64,000 bases of DNA from a virus. Position numbers and translations under genes: made by a program. Where the stretch lies: positions 124,001 through 188,000 of the IMG/VR virus record IMGVR_UViG_3300044640_001495; one strand, 5' to 3'. Shown here piece after piece: positions 22,269 to 29,482 of this stretch (position 1 is its first letter; each line of letters opens with the position of its first letter). Below the pieces are notes generated by a model. The model saw only the letters and a list, made by a program, of their open reading frames with translations. It did not search any database and was not told where the DNA came from.

Positions 22269-22492
22269 AACATCCCAATCTAGATGTAAAAAAAATCACG
22301 ATAAAAGAAACTGATGCATACAGAGTTCGTGTTGAAAGTTGGGAAAGTATAAGTCCACAAGGACTGTTTGCAGTAGATATCATTCAAGAATGTTTAGACA
22401 CTGAGAAAAATATCACTGAATCCAGTACCTACAATTTTCACATGACTAGAGAAGAAATTAAAACGCTGTGCGAAGGACTGTTGTCATTATGA
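22265..22492 (+). CDS. Small phage protein of unknown function
   Basis: 75 residues, acidic, beta strands followed by a helix (MTREEIKTLCEGLLSL). No motif recognised. Overlaps the preceding gene and the QueD-like gene by ATGA, so it is translated with them. Confidence 0.6.
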   Translation: MKHPNLDVKKITIKETDAYRVRVESWESISPQGLFAVDIIQECLDTEKNITESSTYNFHMTREEIKTLCEGLLSL

Positions 22493-22878
22493 TTATCAAA
22501 CAAGACATTAGACCCAACAAAATGATTTGGGTTACCTTTCAGAAAGAAGGTATGCACAAATATCCAGCGGCGCTGACAGACCCAGCACTTGCTACAGGAG
22601 ATGAATATGATGTAAGTTTCCTAGGCTATCCGCATCGGCATATCTTCCACTTTAAAGTTTGGATTGGTGTTACCCACGATGATCGAGATATTGAGTTTAT
22701 TCAGTTTAAACGATGGTTGCTAAATCTTTATAAAGATGCTACACTTAGTTTAGACTACAAGAGTTGTGAAATGATGTCAGGCGATTTGTATGACGTCATT
22801 AACAAAAAGTATCCAGGTCGTGAGGTTTGGATTGAGGTCTCCGAAGACGGAGAAAATGGTTCATTTATTAAGTACTAA
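22489..22878 (+). CDS. QueD/PTPS-like T-fold protein (divergent)
   Basis: 129 residues from the ATG at 22489, which overlaps the previous stop; QueD of E. coli has 121. Three histidines fit the zinc triad of the QueD/6-pyruvoyl-tetrahydropterin synthase fold: MHKYP (His23, after TFQKEG, compare TFEAAH) and PHRH (His49, His51). IEFIQFKRWL (68-77) matches the DFxxLK helix, and SCEMMSGDLYDVI (92-104) the TxExLAxxI helix. The catalytic Cys before HxH and the Asp-His pair are not evident, so activity may differ. With FolE and QueE it would complete early steps of 7-deazaguanine synthesis. Identification is by visual motif matching. Confidence 0.5.
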   Translation: MIIKQDIRPNKMIWVTFQKEGMHKYPAALTDPALATGDEYDVSFLGYPHRHIFHFKVWIGVTHDDRDIEFIQFKRWLLNLYKDATLSLDYKSCEMMSGDLYDVINKKYPGREVWIEVSEDGENGSFIKY

Positions 22879-22891
22879 AAGGAAAGCTATA

Positions 22892-23149
22892 ATGGCTAAG
22901 AATTACAGAGATTATTCCTATTTTGAAAATCGTCCCGACGTTGTTCGGATCTTTGATGACTTGGATACATATCTAGATTGGTGTAGATTAGAACTGCAAC
23001 CATTTAATCCTGCAGATCTCTATAAGAGAGATTCTGTAACTTATCAGTCTTACCTGGCAAGTCGTCGTCCAGCAAGACGCCCATATTTAGGCAACAAGCC
23101 TCGTTGGGACAATAACGGTCGTCGCAATGAGCAGAATTTTTCTCGTTGA
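22892..23149 (+). CDS. Small basic phage protein
   Basis: 85 residues starting MAKNYRDYSYF; the ATG at 22892 has AAGGAAAG upstream and is preferred to an earlier in-frame ATG inside the previous gene. The C-terminus is rich in Arg, Asn and aromatic residues (RRPARRPYLGNKPRWDNNGRR). Nucleic-acid binding is possible. Overlaps the glycosyltransferase gene by 23 bases. Confidence 0.6.
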   Translation: MAKNYRDYSYFENRPDVVRIFDDLDTYLDWCRLELQPFNPADLYKRDSVTYQSYLASRRPARRPYLGNKPRWDNNGRRNEQNFSR

Positions 23150-24230
23150 TCTAGAAGCAGTTGAGACAAGGTACACGGGTCAATGGAAGACTCATGTACC
23201 TGCACTCTTACGAAAGGCAGGACACAATGTCAACATTATATCAGGTCCTACGGACATTCCTAGTGCTACCACTCCTGGGGCATTTCTCAACTTTGGCGGC
23301 ACTAATATCTACAAGGCTAGTCAAGTTGAGCAGATGGGCCGTTTATTTTGTTCCGGAGCAGTTAAGCCTGGCGATCATTTTTTGTTTACTGACGCTTGGC
23401 ATCCTGGTATCATAAACTTAAAGTATATGAGCGAGTTGCTGGGCATTCCAATAACAACACATGGCTTATGGCATGCTGGTTCATATGATCCGCAAGACTT
23501 CCTAGGACGTCTTGTTGGCAACAAGCCTTGGGTGCGTAATGCAGAGAAATCGTTCTTTTCTGCCTTTGATCACAACTACTTTGCCACTGACTTTCATATT
23601 GAATTGTTTAATAGAGAATTACTGAACAATGGGCATACTGTAGAAAATCCTTGGTACGAGGAAGAACTTAAAGAAATACTTGCAGGCGAGTATCCTAAGT
23701 TTGTACGCACAGGTTGGCCTATGGAGTATATGCAGGACACTTTGCTAATGTATAAGAACATGAAGAAGCGTGATCTTATTCTATTCCCGCATCGTGTTGC
23801 TCCAGAGAAACAGGTTGAAATATTCCGTGATCTAAAACATCAGTTGCCGCAATATGAATTTGTTGTTTGTCAAGATCAACAGTTGACCAAAAATGAATAT
23901 CACAATTTGTTAGGTGAAGCAAAAATGGTATTCAGTGCCAATCTACAAGAAACACTGGGTATCAGTTGGTACGAAGGTGCTATTGTGGATGCTATTCCAA
24001 TGGTGCCGGATCGCCTAAGCTATAGCGAAATGGCTCTTGATACATTTAAGTATCCTAGCAAATGGACTGAAAGTTTTGAAGCATATACTGTATATCGTCC
24101 AGACATCTGTAAAACAATTATAGAACATATGGAAAATTACAGAACTCGTATATCTAGCCTAAATAAACAGGTAGATATACTAAAAGAAAACTTTTTTAGT
24201 TGCAATAAACTATTAGAGATGTTAAAATAA
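23127..24230 (+). CDS. GT-B-like glycosyltransferase
   Basis: 367 residues. The C-terminal half shows GT-B signs: LILFPHRVAPEKQVEIFRDL (about 214-233), KMVFSANLQETLGISWYEGA (about 270-289) with a paired Glu arrangement, and PMVPDRLSYSEM. The N-terminal half has THGLWHAGSYD, a possible acceptor site. LFPHRxxPEK followed by ETLGxxxxEA recalls the queuosine-mannosylating GTDC1/QTMAN-type proteins, but similarity is loose. It may glycosylate a modified DNA base, a tRNA base or a surface group. Position between QueD-like and FolE genes makes a link with 7-deazaguanine attractive but unproven. Confidence 0.6.
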   Translation: MSRIFLVDLEAVETRYTGQWKTHVPALLRKAGHNVNIISGPTDIPSATTPGAFLNFGGTNIYKASQVEQMGRLFCSGAVKPGDHFLFTDAWHPGIINLKYMSELLGIPITTHGLWHAGSYDPQDFLGRLVGNKPWVRNAEKSFFSAFDHNYFATDFHIELFNRELLNNGHTVENPWYEEELKEILAGEYPKFVRTGWPMEYMQDTLLMYKNMKKRDLILFPHRVAPEKQVEIFRDLKHQLPQYEFVVCQDQQLTKNEYHNLLGEAKMVFSANLQETLGISWYEGAIVDAIPMVPDRLSYSEMALDTFKYPSKWTESFEAYTVYRPDICKTIIEHMENYRTRISSLNKQVDILKENFFSCNKLLEMLK

Positions 24231-24272
24231 TATAACAAATGTCATCCACGACATTAACTCGGAGAAATAAAA

Positions 24273-25016
24273 TTGACAAGTAAAGAAACAGGCTTGGACG
24301 CAATGGCAGGCGATGGCGGATATGAAGAAGCATACCTATCAGATGTACTTCGCTTTAAAATGAAGCGTGAAGGAAAACGCTTTTGGGCAGGCGATAACAT
24401 CAGCGACTATCTGTATGAAGGCGATATAGAACGACTAATTGACGAAGCAACGCCCGCATTTGAACAAGTGCTAGACAAGTTGCTCATTGATCGCGAGAAC
24501 GATCCTAACAGTAAAGGTACAGCCCGTCGACTGGCTAAAATGTACTTCAATGAAATCATGGAAGGTAGATATCAAGCTGCTCCAGATTGTACTGCTTTTC
24601 CCAACGATAGTGAGGATAGATATGAGGGTATGTTGGTTGTTCGCAGTGAGCTTCGTAGCATGTGCAGTCACCATCACCAGCCTGTGGCTGGCGTCGCGTA
24701 TATCGGTATCATCGCCGCACAAAAACTTATCGGCTTGTCAAAGTACACAAGAATAGCACAGTGGTGTGCTAGACGTGGTACTCTGCAAGAAGAACTATGT
24801 AACGACATTGCCCGTGAGATTAGCAAGGCAACTGATAGCGACAATGTAGCAGTCTATATACAGGCCACACATGGTTGCTGTGAGAATCGTGGCATCATGG
24901 CACACTCTAGTCTAACACAGACTACAGTACTTAAAGGTTCGTTTAAAGATGATCCTCACACAAAGAAAGAGTTTTTTGATAACATCAAACTACAACAAGA
25001 GTTTGCACCACGATAA
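24273..25016 (+). CDS. folE: GTP cyclohydrolase I
   Basis: 247 residues; start codon TTG with CGGAGA upstream. Family residues are clear: MCSHHHQPVAG (Cys and His zinc ligands, about 130-140), KLIGLSKYTRI (about 151-161), RRGTLQEEL (about 167-175) and THGCCENRG (third zinc ligand, about 199-207). The enzyme turns GTP into dihydroneopterin triphosphate, the first step to folate and to 7-deazaguanines. Given QueE and a DpdA-like enzyme, the deazaguanine route is more likely than folate here. FolE occurs in several T4-like cyanophages. Confidence 0.95.
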   Translation: MTSKETGLDAMAGDGGYEEAYLSDVLRFKMKREGKRFWAGDNISDYLYEGDIERLIDEATPAFEQVLDKLLIDRENDPNSKGTARRLAKMYFNEIMEGRYQAAPDCTAFPNDSEDRYEGMLVVRSELRSMCSHHHQPVAGVAYIGIIAAQKLIGLSKYTRIAQWCARRGTLQEELCNDIAREISKATDSDNVAVYIQATHGCCENRGIMAHSSLTQTTVLKGSFKDDPHTKKEFFDNIKLQQEFAPR

Positions 25017-25024
25017 GGAATATC

Positions 25025-25528
25025 ATGAGCCAAGTATATGTAATTAAACCTCTAGAGAAGAAAAGCATTGTCTACCATGTAGAAATGTATCGTAATAATC
25101 CAGACGGTAGCGTCGGTTGGTTTAACCTCGACGAAACATATCGTTGGGGGCAAGGCTTTGTAGAAGGCGACCTAGATTGCAATCTTCCTTGGGAAGGTGA
25201 CGATGTTGCCTATGCCAGAGCAGATGTGGGCTGGGGTTGCGAGTTCGATGATAGTTGTAGCATCGAATTTGAATTCAGCGATGATATCGACGAGGCTGAA
25301 CAAGAATCTATTCGTGAAGCCTATTACGAAGGCGGCGCTGGCTGGCTGTTTGACGGTGAGCATGAATGGCTGGAAGAAGACACTGCTGTACACATCATTG
25401 CGCCTTATCAGGTAGATCTGTGCGAAGATGATGGTACAGTCATTGAAGAAAATGTTAAACTTAAACCAAGGCCTGATCCAAGAACTTCTTGGCCGTGGAG
25501 TGTAGATAATCCTAAACCAGAAGAATAG
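25025..25528 (+). CDS. Very acidic phage protein of unknown function
   Basis: 167 residues with an unusually high Asp/Glu content in the central part (FDDSCSIEFEFSDDIDEAEQE, about 75-95) and a Pro-rich C-terminus. The charge could mimic DNA, which would fit an inhibitor of a DNA-binding host protein, but nothing else supports that. Ribosome-binding site AAGGA is present. No family recognised. Confidence 0.65.
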   Translation: MSQVYVIKPLEKKSIVYHVEMYRNNPDGSVGWFNLDETYRWGQGFVEGDLDCNLPWEGDDVAYARADVGWGCEFDDSCSIEFEFSDDIDEAEQESIREAYYEGGAGWLFDGEHEWLEEDTAVHIIAPYQVDLCEDDGTVIEENVKLKPRPDPRTSWPWSVDNPKPEE

Positions 25529-25532
25529 CATT

Positions 25533-25751
25533 ATGACTACCGCAAAAGAACTAACCGATAATTTAATTAATCGTGCAAAAAACTTGCAGGAGTTTGTTGT
25601 AGAACGAGACTGGGATTTAATTCCCGCTGGTGTAATCAAATATAACATACAGCACACTGTGGGCCAACCTGCACGTATCTTTGTACACGCAATGACACAA
25701 CAAGAAGCAGAGCGTCAAGTAGATGATTGGTTTGGTGAAGGTGTAGAATGA
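25533..25751 (+). CDS. Small phage protein of unknown function
   Basis: 72 residues, alpha/beta, with a C-terminal QQEAERQVDDWFG helix. No cysteine or catalytic motif is visible. It overlaps the DNA glycosylase gene by ATGA and so is probably co-translated with it. Confidence 0.6.
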   Translation: MTTAKELTDNLINRAKNLQEFVVERDWDLIPAGVIKYNIQHTVGQPARIFVHAMTQQEAERQVDDWFGEGVE

Positions 25752-26167
25752 TTAAACCTCTACGTAATGACCTAATGGTACAACAACAGGTAGACGATGC
25801 TTGGCAGCATTTTGTCGGTGTAATCATGCTGAATCAAACTGGACGCAAAGCTGTAAAGACCACGCTACCAGAATTCCTATATTGGTTTCCTACAGCACTA
25901 TCTTTGTTACACGCAGACGAAGAGTTTGTCAAAAGCATTATCCAACCCTTGGGAATGGTTAATGTTCGCTATAGTCGTTTGATTAGAATGAGTCAAGACT
26001 ATTTGACTTGGGACGGAAATGATGCTACAAAGTTATATGGCATTGGAAAATACGGCAGCGACAGCTATGAAATTTTTTACAAGAACAATTATGGCGTAAT
26101 GCCTACGGACAAAGAATTAATAAGATACCTCAAGGAAGAAGTTGAAAATGTTTTTGAAACTGCTTGA
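25748..26167 (+). CDS. MBD4-like HhH-GPD DNA glycosylase
   Basis: 139 residues matching the glycosylase domain of MBD4. The pattern MLNQTGRKAV (27-36), FPTALSL, QPLGM (66-70) and the helix-hairpin-helix LYGIGKYGSDSYEIF (96-110) follows the human protein closely; Asp121 in MPTDKEL aligns with the catalytic Asp560 of human MBD4. Such enzymes excise thymine or uracil opposite guanine. The endonuclease III Fe-S cysteines are absent, as in MBD4. It may protect AT-rich phage DNA from cytosine deamination, or act on another modified base. Overlaps neighbours on both sides. Confidence 0.75.
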   Translation: MIKPLRNDLMVQQQVDDAWQHFVGVIMLNQTGRKAVKTTLPEFLYWFPTALSLLHADEEFVKSIIQPLGMVNVRYSRLIRMSQDYLTWDGNDATKLYGIGKYGSDSYEIFYKNNYGVMPTDKELIRYLKEEVENVFETA

Positions 26168-26600
26168 ACAGTTAGGTCGCAAACGTATCATTTTTGATCG
26201 TGTTTGCAACGAGCCTTACCTAGAACGCTACTATGTGTTTTTAAAAGATCGAACGCACTTTCCATTCAACATATTCTTACACAAATTCCTAAAAGGTGAT
26301 CCCGATGATGTACATGATCATCCGTGGCCTTACGCCACTCTAATTTTAAAAGGAGGTTACTACGAATACACTCCTAATTTTGAATATGGCAAAATGGTCG
26401 GAGAAACTAAGCATTGGCGCGGGCCTGGACACTTTCGAATCTGTAGTTCTAATAGCTATCATCGTATCGAATTAAAACAAGGAGTCACTGCTTGGACTCT
26501 GTTCATGCCCGGCCCACACAAACGCGATTGGGGATTTTTAGTCAACAACAAATGGATTCAACACGAGCAGTATCTTAAGGAGCGTCATGGAAAAGCGTAA
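26148..26600 (+). CDS. Cupin-fold protein, possible metal-dependent enzyme
   Basis: 150 residues from the ATG at 26148 with AAGGAAG upstream. The cupin core shows DVHDHPWPYATLILKGGYYEY (about 52-72, HxH metal ligands) and a second motif with SYHRIELKQG (about 103-112, third His). One metal and a small-molecule substrate are expected for this fold; the reaction cannot be deduced. It overlaps the DNA glycosylase and phosphoribosyltransferase genes, forming one tight operon. Confidence 0.75.
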   Translation: MFLKLLEQLGRKRIIFDRVCNEPYLERYYVFLKDRTHFPFNIFLHKFLKGDPDDVHDHPWPYATLILKGGYYEYTPNFEYGKMVGETKHWRGPGHFRICSSNSYHRIELKQGVTAWTLFMPGPHKRDWGFLVNNKWIQHEQYLKERHGKA

Positions 26601-27132
26601 AGTAAGTTGGCAAGAGTTTCAAGGCCTAGTGGCAAAGATTTGTAGAGATATTTCTCTAAATAAATGGCGCCCAGATTACGTAGTAGGCATTACCCGAGGC
26701 GGGCTATTGCCTGCTGTCATGATCAGTCAGTATTTTAATATTCCCTGCGAAACACTGAAAGTAAGTCTACGAGACAACGGCGGTGATCATGCCACTGAAA
26801 GCAATCTTTGGATGTCTGAAGATGCATTCGGTTATCCTATATACGACCTTATGGTGTCAGGCGGTGAAAAAAAGAATATACTGGTAGTAGACGATATCAA
26901 CGATACAGGTGCAACTATTAACTGGATTTTAAACGATTGGCAATCTGGATGTTTACCCGATGACGAAAGATGGCTTGACGAAATATGGAATCAAAATGTA
27001 AAGTTTGCCACAATATTCGATAACCTTGCCAGCGAGTCCAAAGTCAAAATGGACTATGTTGGGGAAGAGATCAACAAAGCAGAAAATCCTGTATGGATTG
27101 AATTTCCCTTTGAAGAGTGGTGGACTAAATGA
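26587..27132 (+). CDS. Phosphoribosyltransferase-family protein
   Basis: 181 residues. The PRPP-binding signature ILVVDDINDTGATI (about 98-111) is intact, and VVGITRGGLLPAVMIS (about 31-46) is the second conserved loop of type I phosphoribosyltransferases. The family attaches ribose-5-phosphate to bases such as xanthine or guanine. A long insertion with SLRDNGGDHATESNLW (about 60-75) separates the loops. Substrate unknown; in this context a purine or deazapurine base is plausible. Overlaps both neighbours. Confidence 0.88.
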   Translation: MEKRKVSWQEFQGLVAKICRDISLNKWRPDYVVGITRGGLLPAVMISQYFNIPCETLKVSLRDNGGDHATESNLWMSEDAFGYPIYDLMVSGGEKKNILVVDDINDTGATINWILNDWQSGCLPDDERWLDEIWNQNVKFATIFDNLASESKVKMDYVGEEINKAENPVWIEFPFEEWWTK

Positions 27133-27509
27133 GAAAAGAAGATTACATACTAGCAGATGCAGAGAAGGAAGGTATTGCACCGTGGAAGGACTTGGTCCGG
27201 GAAGACTTCCATGTCAAGGTCTTTAAAGATAAGTACCCTGTATCCGAAGGTCATTTGTTGTTTGTGCCGCAGTATGCAGCCGATGGAGTGATTGTCGACT
27301 GCTTTAGTGATGCACTAACACACGGCAAAGATATGGTAGAGAAAGGTGAGTGGGATGGATTTAATATTGGAATCAATTGGGGTGAGGCAGCGGGTCAGAC
27401 CGTAATGTACCCGCATATACATCTAATTCCAAGACGCAAAGGAGACATGGCGGATCCTCGTGGCGGTGTTAGACATGTTATTCCAGAAAAAGGAAATTAT
27501 AAAAAATGA
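27129..27509 (+). CDS. HIT-family nucleotide hydrolase/transferase
   Basis: 126 residues. AGQTVMYPHIHLIPRRKGD (about 91-109) is the HIT motif; the last two histidines, including the nucleophile position, are present, while the first position of HxHxHxx is Tyr. HIT proteins cleave or transfer nucleoside phosphates, for example AMP from dinucleotides. The N-terminal part PWKDLVREDFHVKVFKDKYPVSEGHLL fits the family. It overlaps the phosphoribosyltransferase and SGNH genes by ATGA, suggesting a shared pathway. Confidence 0.85.
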   Translation: MRKEDYILADAEKEGIAPWKDLVREDFHVKVFKDKYPVSEGHLLFVPQYAADGVIVDCFSDALTHGKDMVEKGEWDGFNIGINWGEAAGQTVMYPHIHLIPRRKGDMADPRGGVRHVIPEKGNYKK

Positions 27510-28324
27510 GCAGAGCTTTATTCATAGGTGATAGTCAAACTTGTGGCTACTGGAGTCACCCGACTAAAGTAGGGCCGGGTAGTTATTCTTATTGGAACGA
27601 CAACAACTATGCAGAAATCTACGGAGAAGATAATAACAAACCCGTAGCTATATATGCAATGGCAGGTGTTTGTAATCGAGTCTACACTGATTGGCTAGCT
27701 AACATGTTTAAAAAATATGATGATATAGACGAAGTGTTTATATGTCTAGCACCATTCAATAGATTTAGACTGGCTTTTGACGGTGAGTTGTCTGACGAAA
27801 TTATACCCATTGACTACTTTACCGAAAAGATGAGTGCGTCCGATGGTGTCGTTGATAGGTATTGTGATCAAACTATACAAAATGAAAAAATACAACTATT
27901 TCAGAAATCACGCGATAAAGACTACAGTAATTTTCCCGGGCTAGATATTGACATGGGCAAAGGACTGGCATCACCAAATCTTCGTAAAAACACCTATATG
28001 GAAGTTAAGTTATTTTTTGAACTTAATACATTTTTAGAAAAACGTGATTTTTTACTAGATGTCTATGTATGGGATCGCATGTGTGCGGAACATGGTGCCA
28101 AACTTTATCTTTTTAATTTTACAGAACGATTAAAATTTCCTAGTAATTTTGAATATTATGGAAAATTAAACAATACTGTGATTGCTACTAAAACCGTTGA
28201 AGCCTATCTCGCTGACAAACTAATAGACCATACAAAATTCTATCTAGAAGACAACGAACATTATAATCGTGAATATCACAAGTATATCTCGGATAAATAT
28301 CTGCCCTGGTTAAAGACACAATGA
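27506..28324 (+). CDS. SGNH-hydrolase-like protein
   Basis: 272 residues. The N-terminus LFIGDSQTCG (5-14) is the GDSx block I with the nucleophile Ser; AMAGVCNRVYTDW (about 52-64) fits block II, and CLAPFNRFRL block III in modified form. DNEHYNREYHKYISDKYLPWL near the C-terminus offers the usual Asp-x-x-His. The family contains esterases and acyl-transfer enzymes for lipids and glycans. A second SGNH gene overlaps it by ATGA. Substrate unknown. Confidence 0.75.
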   Translation: MSRALFIGDSQTCGYWSHPTKVGPGSYSYWNDNNYAEIYGEDNNKPVAIYAMAGVCNRVYTDWLANMFKKYDDIDEVFICLAPFNRFRLAFDGELSDEIIPIDYFTEKMSASDGVVDRYCDQTIQNEKIQLFQKSRDKDYSNFPGLDIDMGKGLASPNLRKNTYMEVKLFFELNTFLEKRDFLLDVYVWDRMCAEHGAKLYLFNFTERLKFPSNFEYYGKLNNTVIATKTVEAYLADKLIDHTKFYLEDNEHYNREYHKYISDKYLPWLKTQ

Positions 28325-28896
28325 AAATATTGATTGCGGGAGACAGTTTTGCTACTGTATGGCCGAATGCCGAGTTGGGTTGGCCTACACTGCTCGCTGC
28401 AAAATACAATGTGGTTAATCTAGCACAGGCGGGCATAGGAGAATACAAGATTCTAAAACAAATCGAATCTCAGCATGTTGCAAGTTTTGACATGGTGATT
28501 GTGAGTCATACCAGTCCCAGTCGACTGCATACCCCGCAACATCCCATACATAAACAAGGGCTGCATAAAGATTGTGATTTGATTTTAAATGATCTGCTCG
28601 ATAGGTCTTCATTTAGAAATCCCAGTCTTAAGGCCGCACAAGAATATTTCAAATATCATTATGATGATCAATATCAAATAGACATTTATAATTTAATTAG
28701 AAAACAGATCAAACTGTTGATCACTGTGCCATATATCAGCATGAGTCATATTGATATTGTTAATCAACTTGCAGTAGAAAACAATCATATTGATTTTAGT
28801 GGCCTTTGGTCTAAGGAGCGAGGAAATATAAATCATTATACCATTGAAGGCAATTCTAAAATATTTGAAACATTAAAGGACATCATCAGTGCATGA
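28321..28896 (+). CDS. SGNH-hydrolase-like protein (short)
   Basis: 191 residues. ILIAGDSFATVWP (3-15) is the GDS block, NLAQAGIGEYKILKQI (about 33-48) block II with the Gly, and VIVSHTSPSRLH block III with Ser/Thr replacing Asn. A C-terminal His (GNINHYTIEGN) could complete the catalytic set. It is paired with the preceding SGNH gene through an ATGA overlap; the two share little beyond the fold motifs. Confidence 0.7.
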   Translation: MKILIAGDSFATVWPNAELGWPTLLAAKYNVVNLAQAGIGEYKILKQIESQHVASFDMVIVSHTSPSRLHTPQHPIHKQGLHKDCDLILNDLLDRSSFRNPSLKAAQEYFKYHYDDQYQIDIYNLIRKQIKLLITVPYISMSHIDIVNQLAVENNHIDFSGLWSKERGNINHYTIEGNSKIFETLKDIISA

Positions 28897-29086
28897 AATT
28901 CTGGTTCCGTGGAATAAAGAACAAACTGGGTTTTGGTGGAATGAAACTTGTGCTATGGTATTGGAACACTTTGGCCTGCCAGGCGATCGATATACCAGTC
29001 ATCCAGAGACCGATCAGATGACATTTAAATTTCATAACGAACACGATGCTATGATGTGCAAAATATTGTTAAGCGACAGAATATGA
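28889..29086 (+). CDS. Small phage protein of unknown function
   Basis: 65 residues, aromatic-rich N-terminal half (WNKEQTGFWWNETCAMVLEHFG) and an acidic middle. No motif assigned. It overlaps the SGNH gene by eight bases and the next gene by ATGA. Confidence 0.6.
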   Translation: MHEILVPWNKEQTGFWWNETCAMVLEHFGLPGDRYTSHPETDQMTFKFHNEHDAMMCKILLSDRI

Positions 29087-29280
29087 TCAAATACATTGTT
29101 GGATTTATTGTTGCTTGCGTCCTTTGGATAATTGTACTTTCTCGAGTAGAGCTTCCCGAATATCGAGTGTACGATTGTAGTATGGCTGAATGGCATCCTG
29201 ATATTCCCATCGATGTAAAAGAAGAATGTCGTAAGCGTAGATATCAAGATTGGAAACATAAAAACGACAATGCCATTTAA
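29083..29280 (+). CDS. Small single-span membrane protein
   Basis: 65 residues from the ATG at 29083, which overlaps the previous stop. Residues 4-21 are a membrane anchor (IVGFIVACVLWIIVL); the rest is a charged soluble domain with two cysteines and a Lys/Arg-rich end. Probably inner-membrane with the C-terminus outside; role unknown. Confidence 0.6.
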   Translation: MIKYIVGFIVACVLWIIVLSRVELPEYRVYDCSMAEWHPDIPIDVKEECRKRRYQDWKHKNDNAI

Positions 29281-29293
29281 TTAGGAGTTGAAA

Positions 29294-29476
29294 TTGAAAA
29301 ATTGGACAGTTACCGTTGAAGAAGATCTCGACACAGGTGATCTTGTTTTGCCGTTACCTCAAGATATGCTCAATCTACAAGGTTGGGTAGAAGGCGACAC
29401 ATTAGAATGGATAGATCAAAAAGATGGTAGTTGGCAACTCAAAAAGGTTGACACAACTAGTGAAAAGAGTGTATAA
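29294..29476 (+). CDS. AbrB/SpoVT-like small DNA-binding-fold protein
   Basis: 60 residues from TTG at 29294; an in-frame TTG at 29288 directly abuts the Shine-Dalgarno TAGGAG and is rejected for spacing. The sequence WTVTVEEDLDTGDLVLPLPQDMLN with GWVEGDTLEW is typical of SpoVT/AbrB swapped-hairpin domains used by antitoxins and regulators. No toxin gene is adjacent. Its end carries the -35 box of the queE promoter, so regulation of that promoter by this protein is conceivable. Confidence 0.6.
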   Translation: MKNWTVTVEEDLDTGDLVLPLPQDMLNLQGWVEGDTLEWIDQKDGSWQLKKVDTTSEKSV

Positions 29477-29477
29477 T
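29448..29477 (+). promoter_or_regulatory. Consensus sigma70 promoter of queE
   Basis: TTGACA at 29448-29453, 18-bp spacer, TATAAT at 29472-29477. The predicted start of transcription falls at about 29484, one base into the queE ATG at 29483, again predicting a leaderless message as for dnaJ. Confidence 0.75.
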
Positions 29478-29482
29478 ATACT

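Noticed and set aside
22489-22878. QueF (preQ0 reductase) as identity of the T-fold protein
   Set aside because: QueF needs a conserved catalytic Cys and an E-(S/L)K-S-x-K-Y-type motif, which are absent; the His pattern favours the QueD/PTPS side of the fold.
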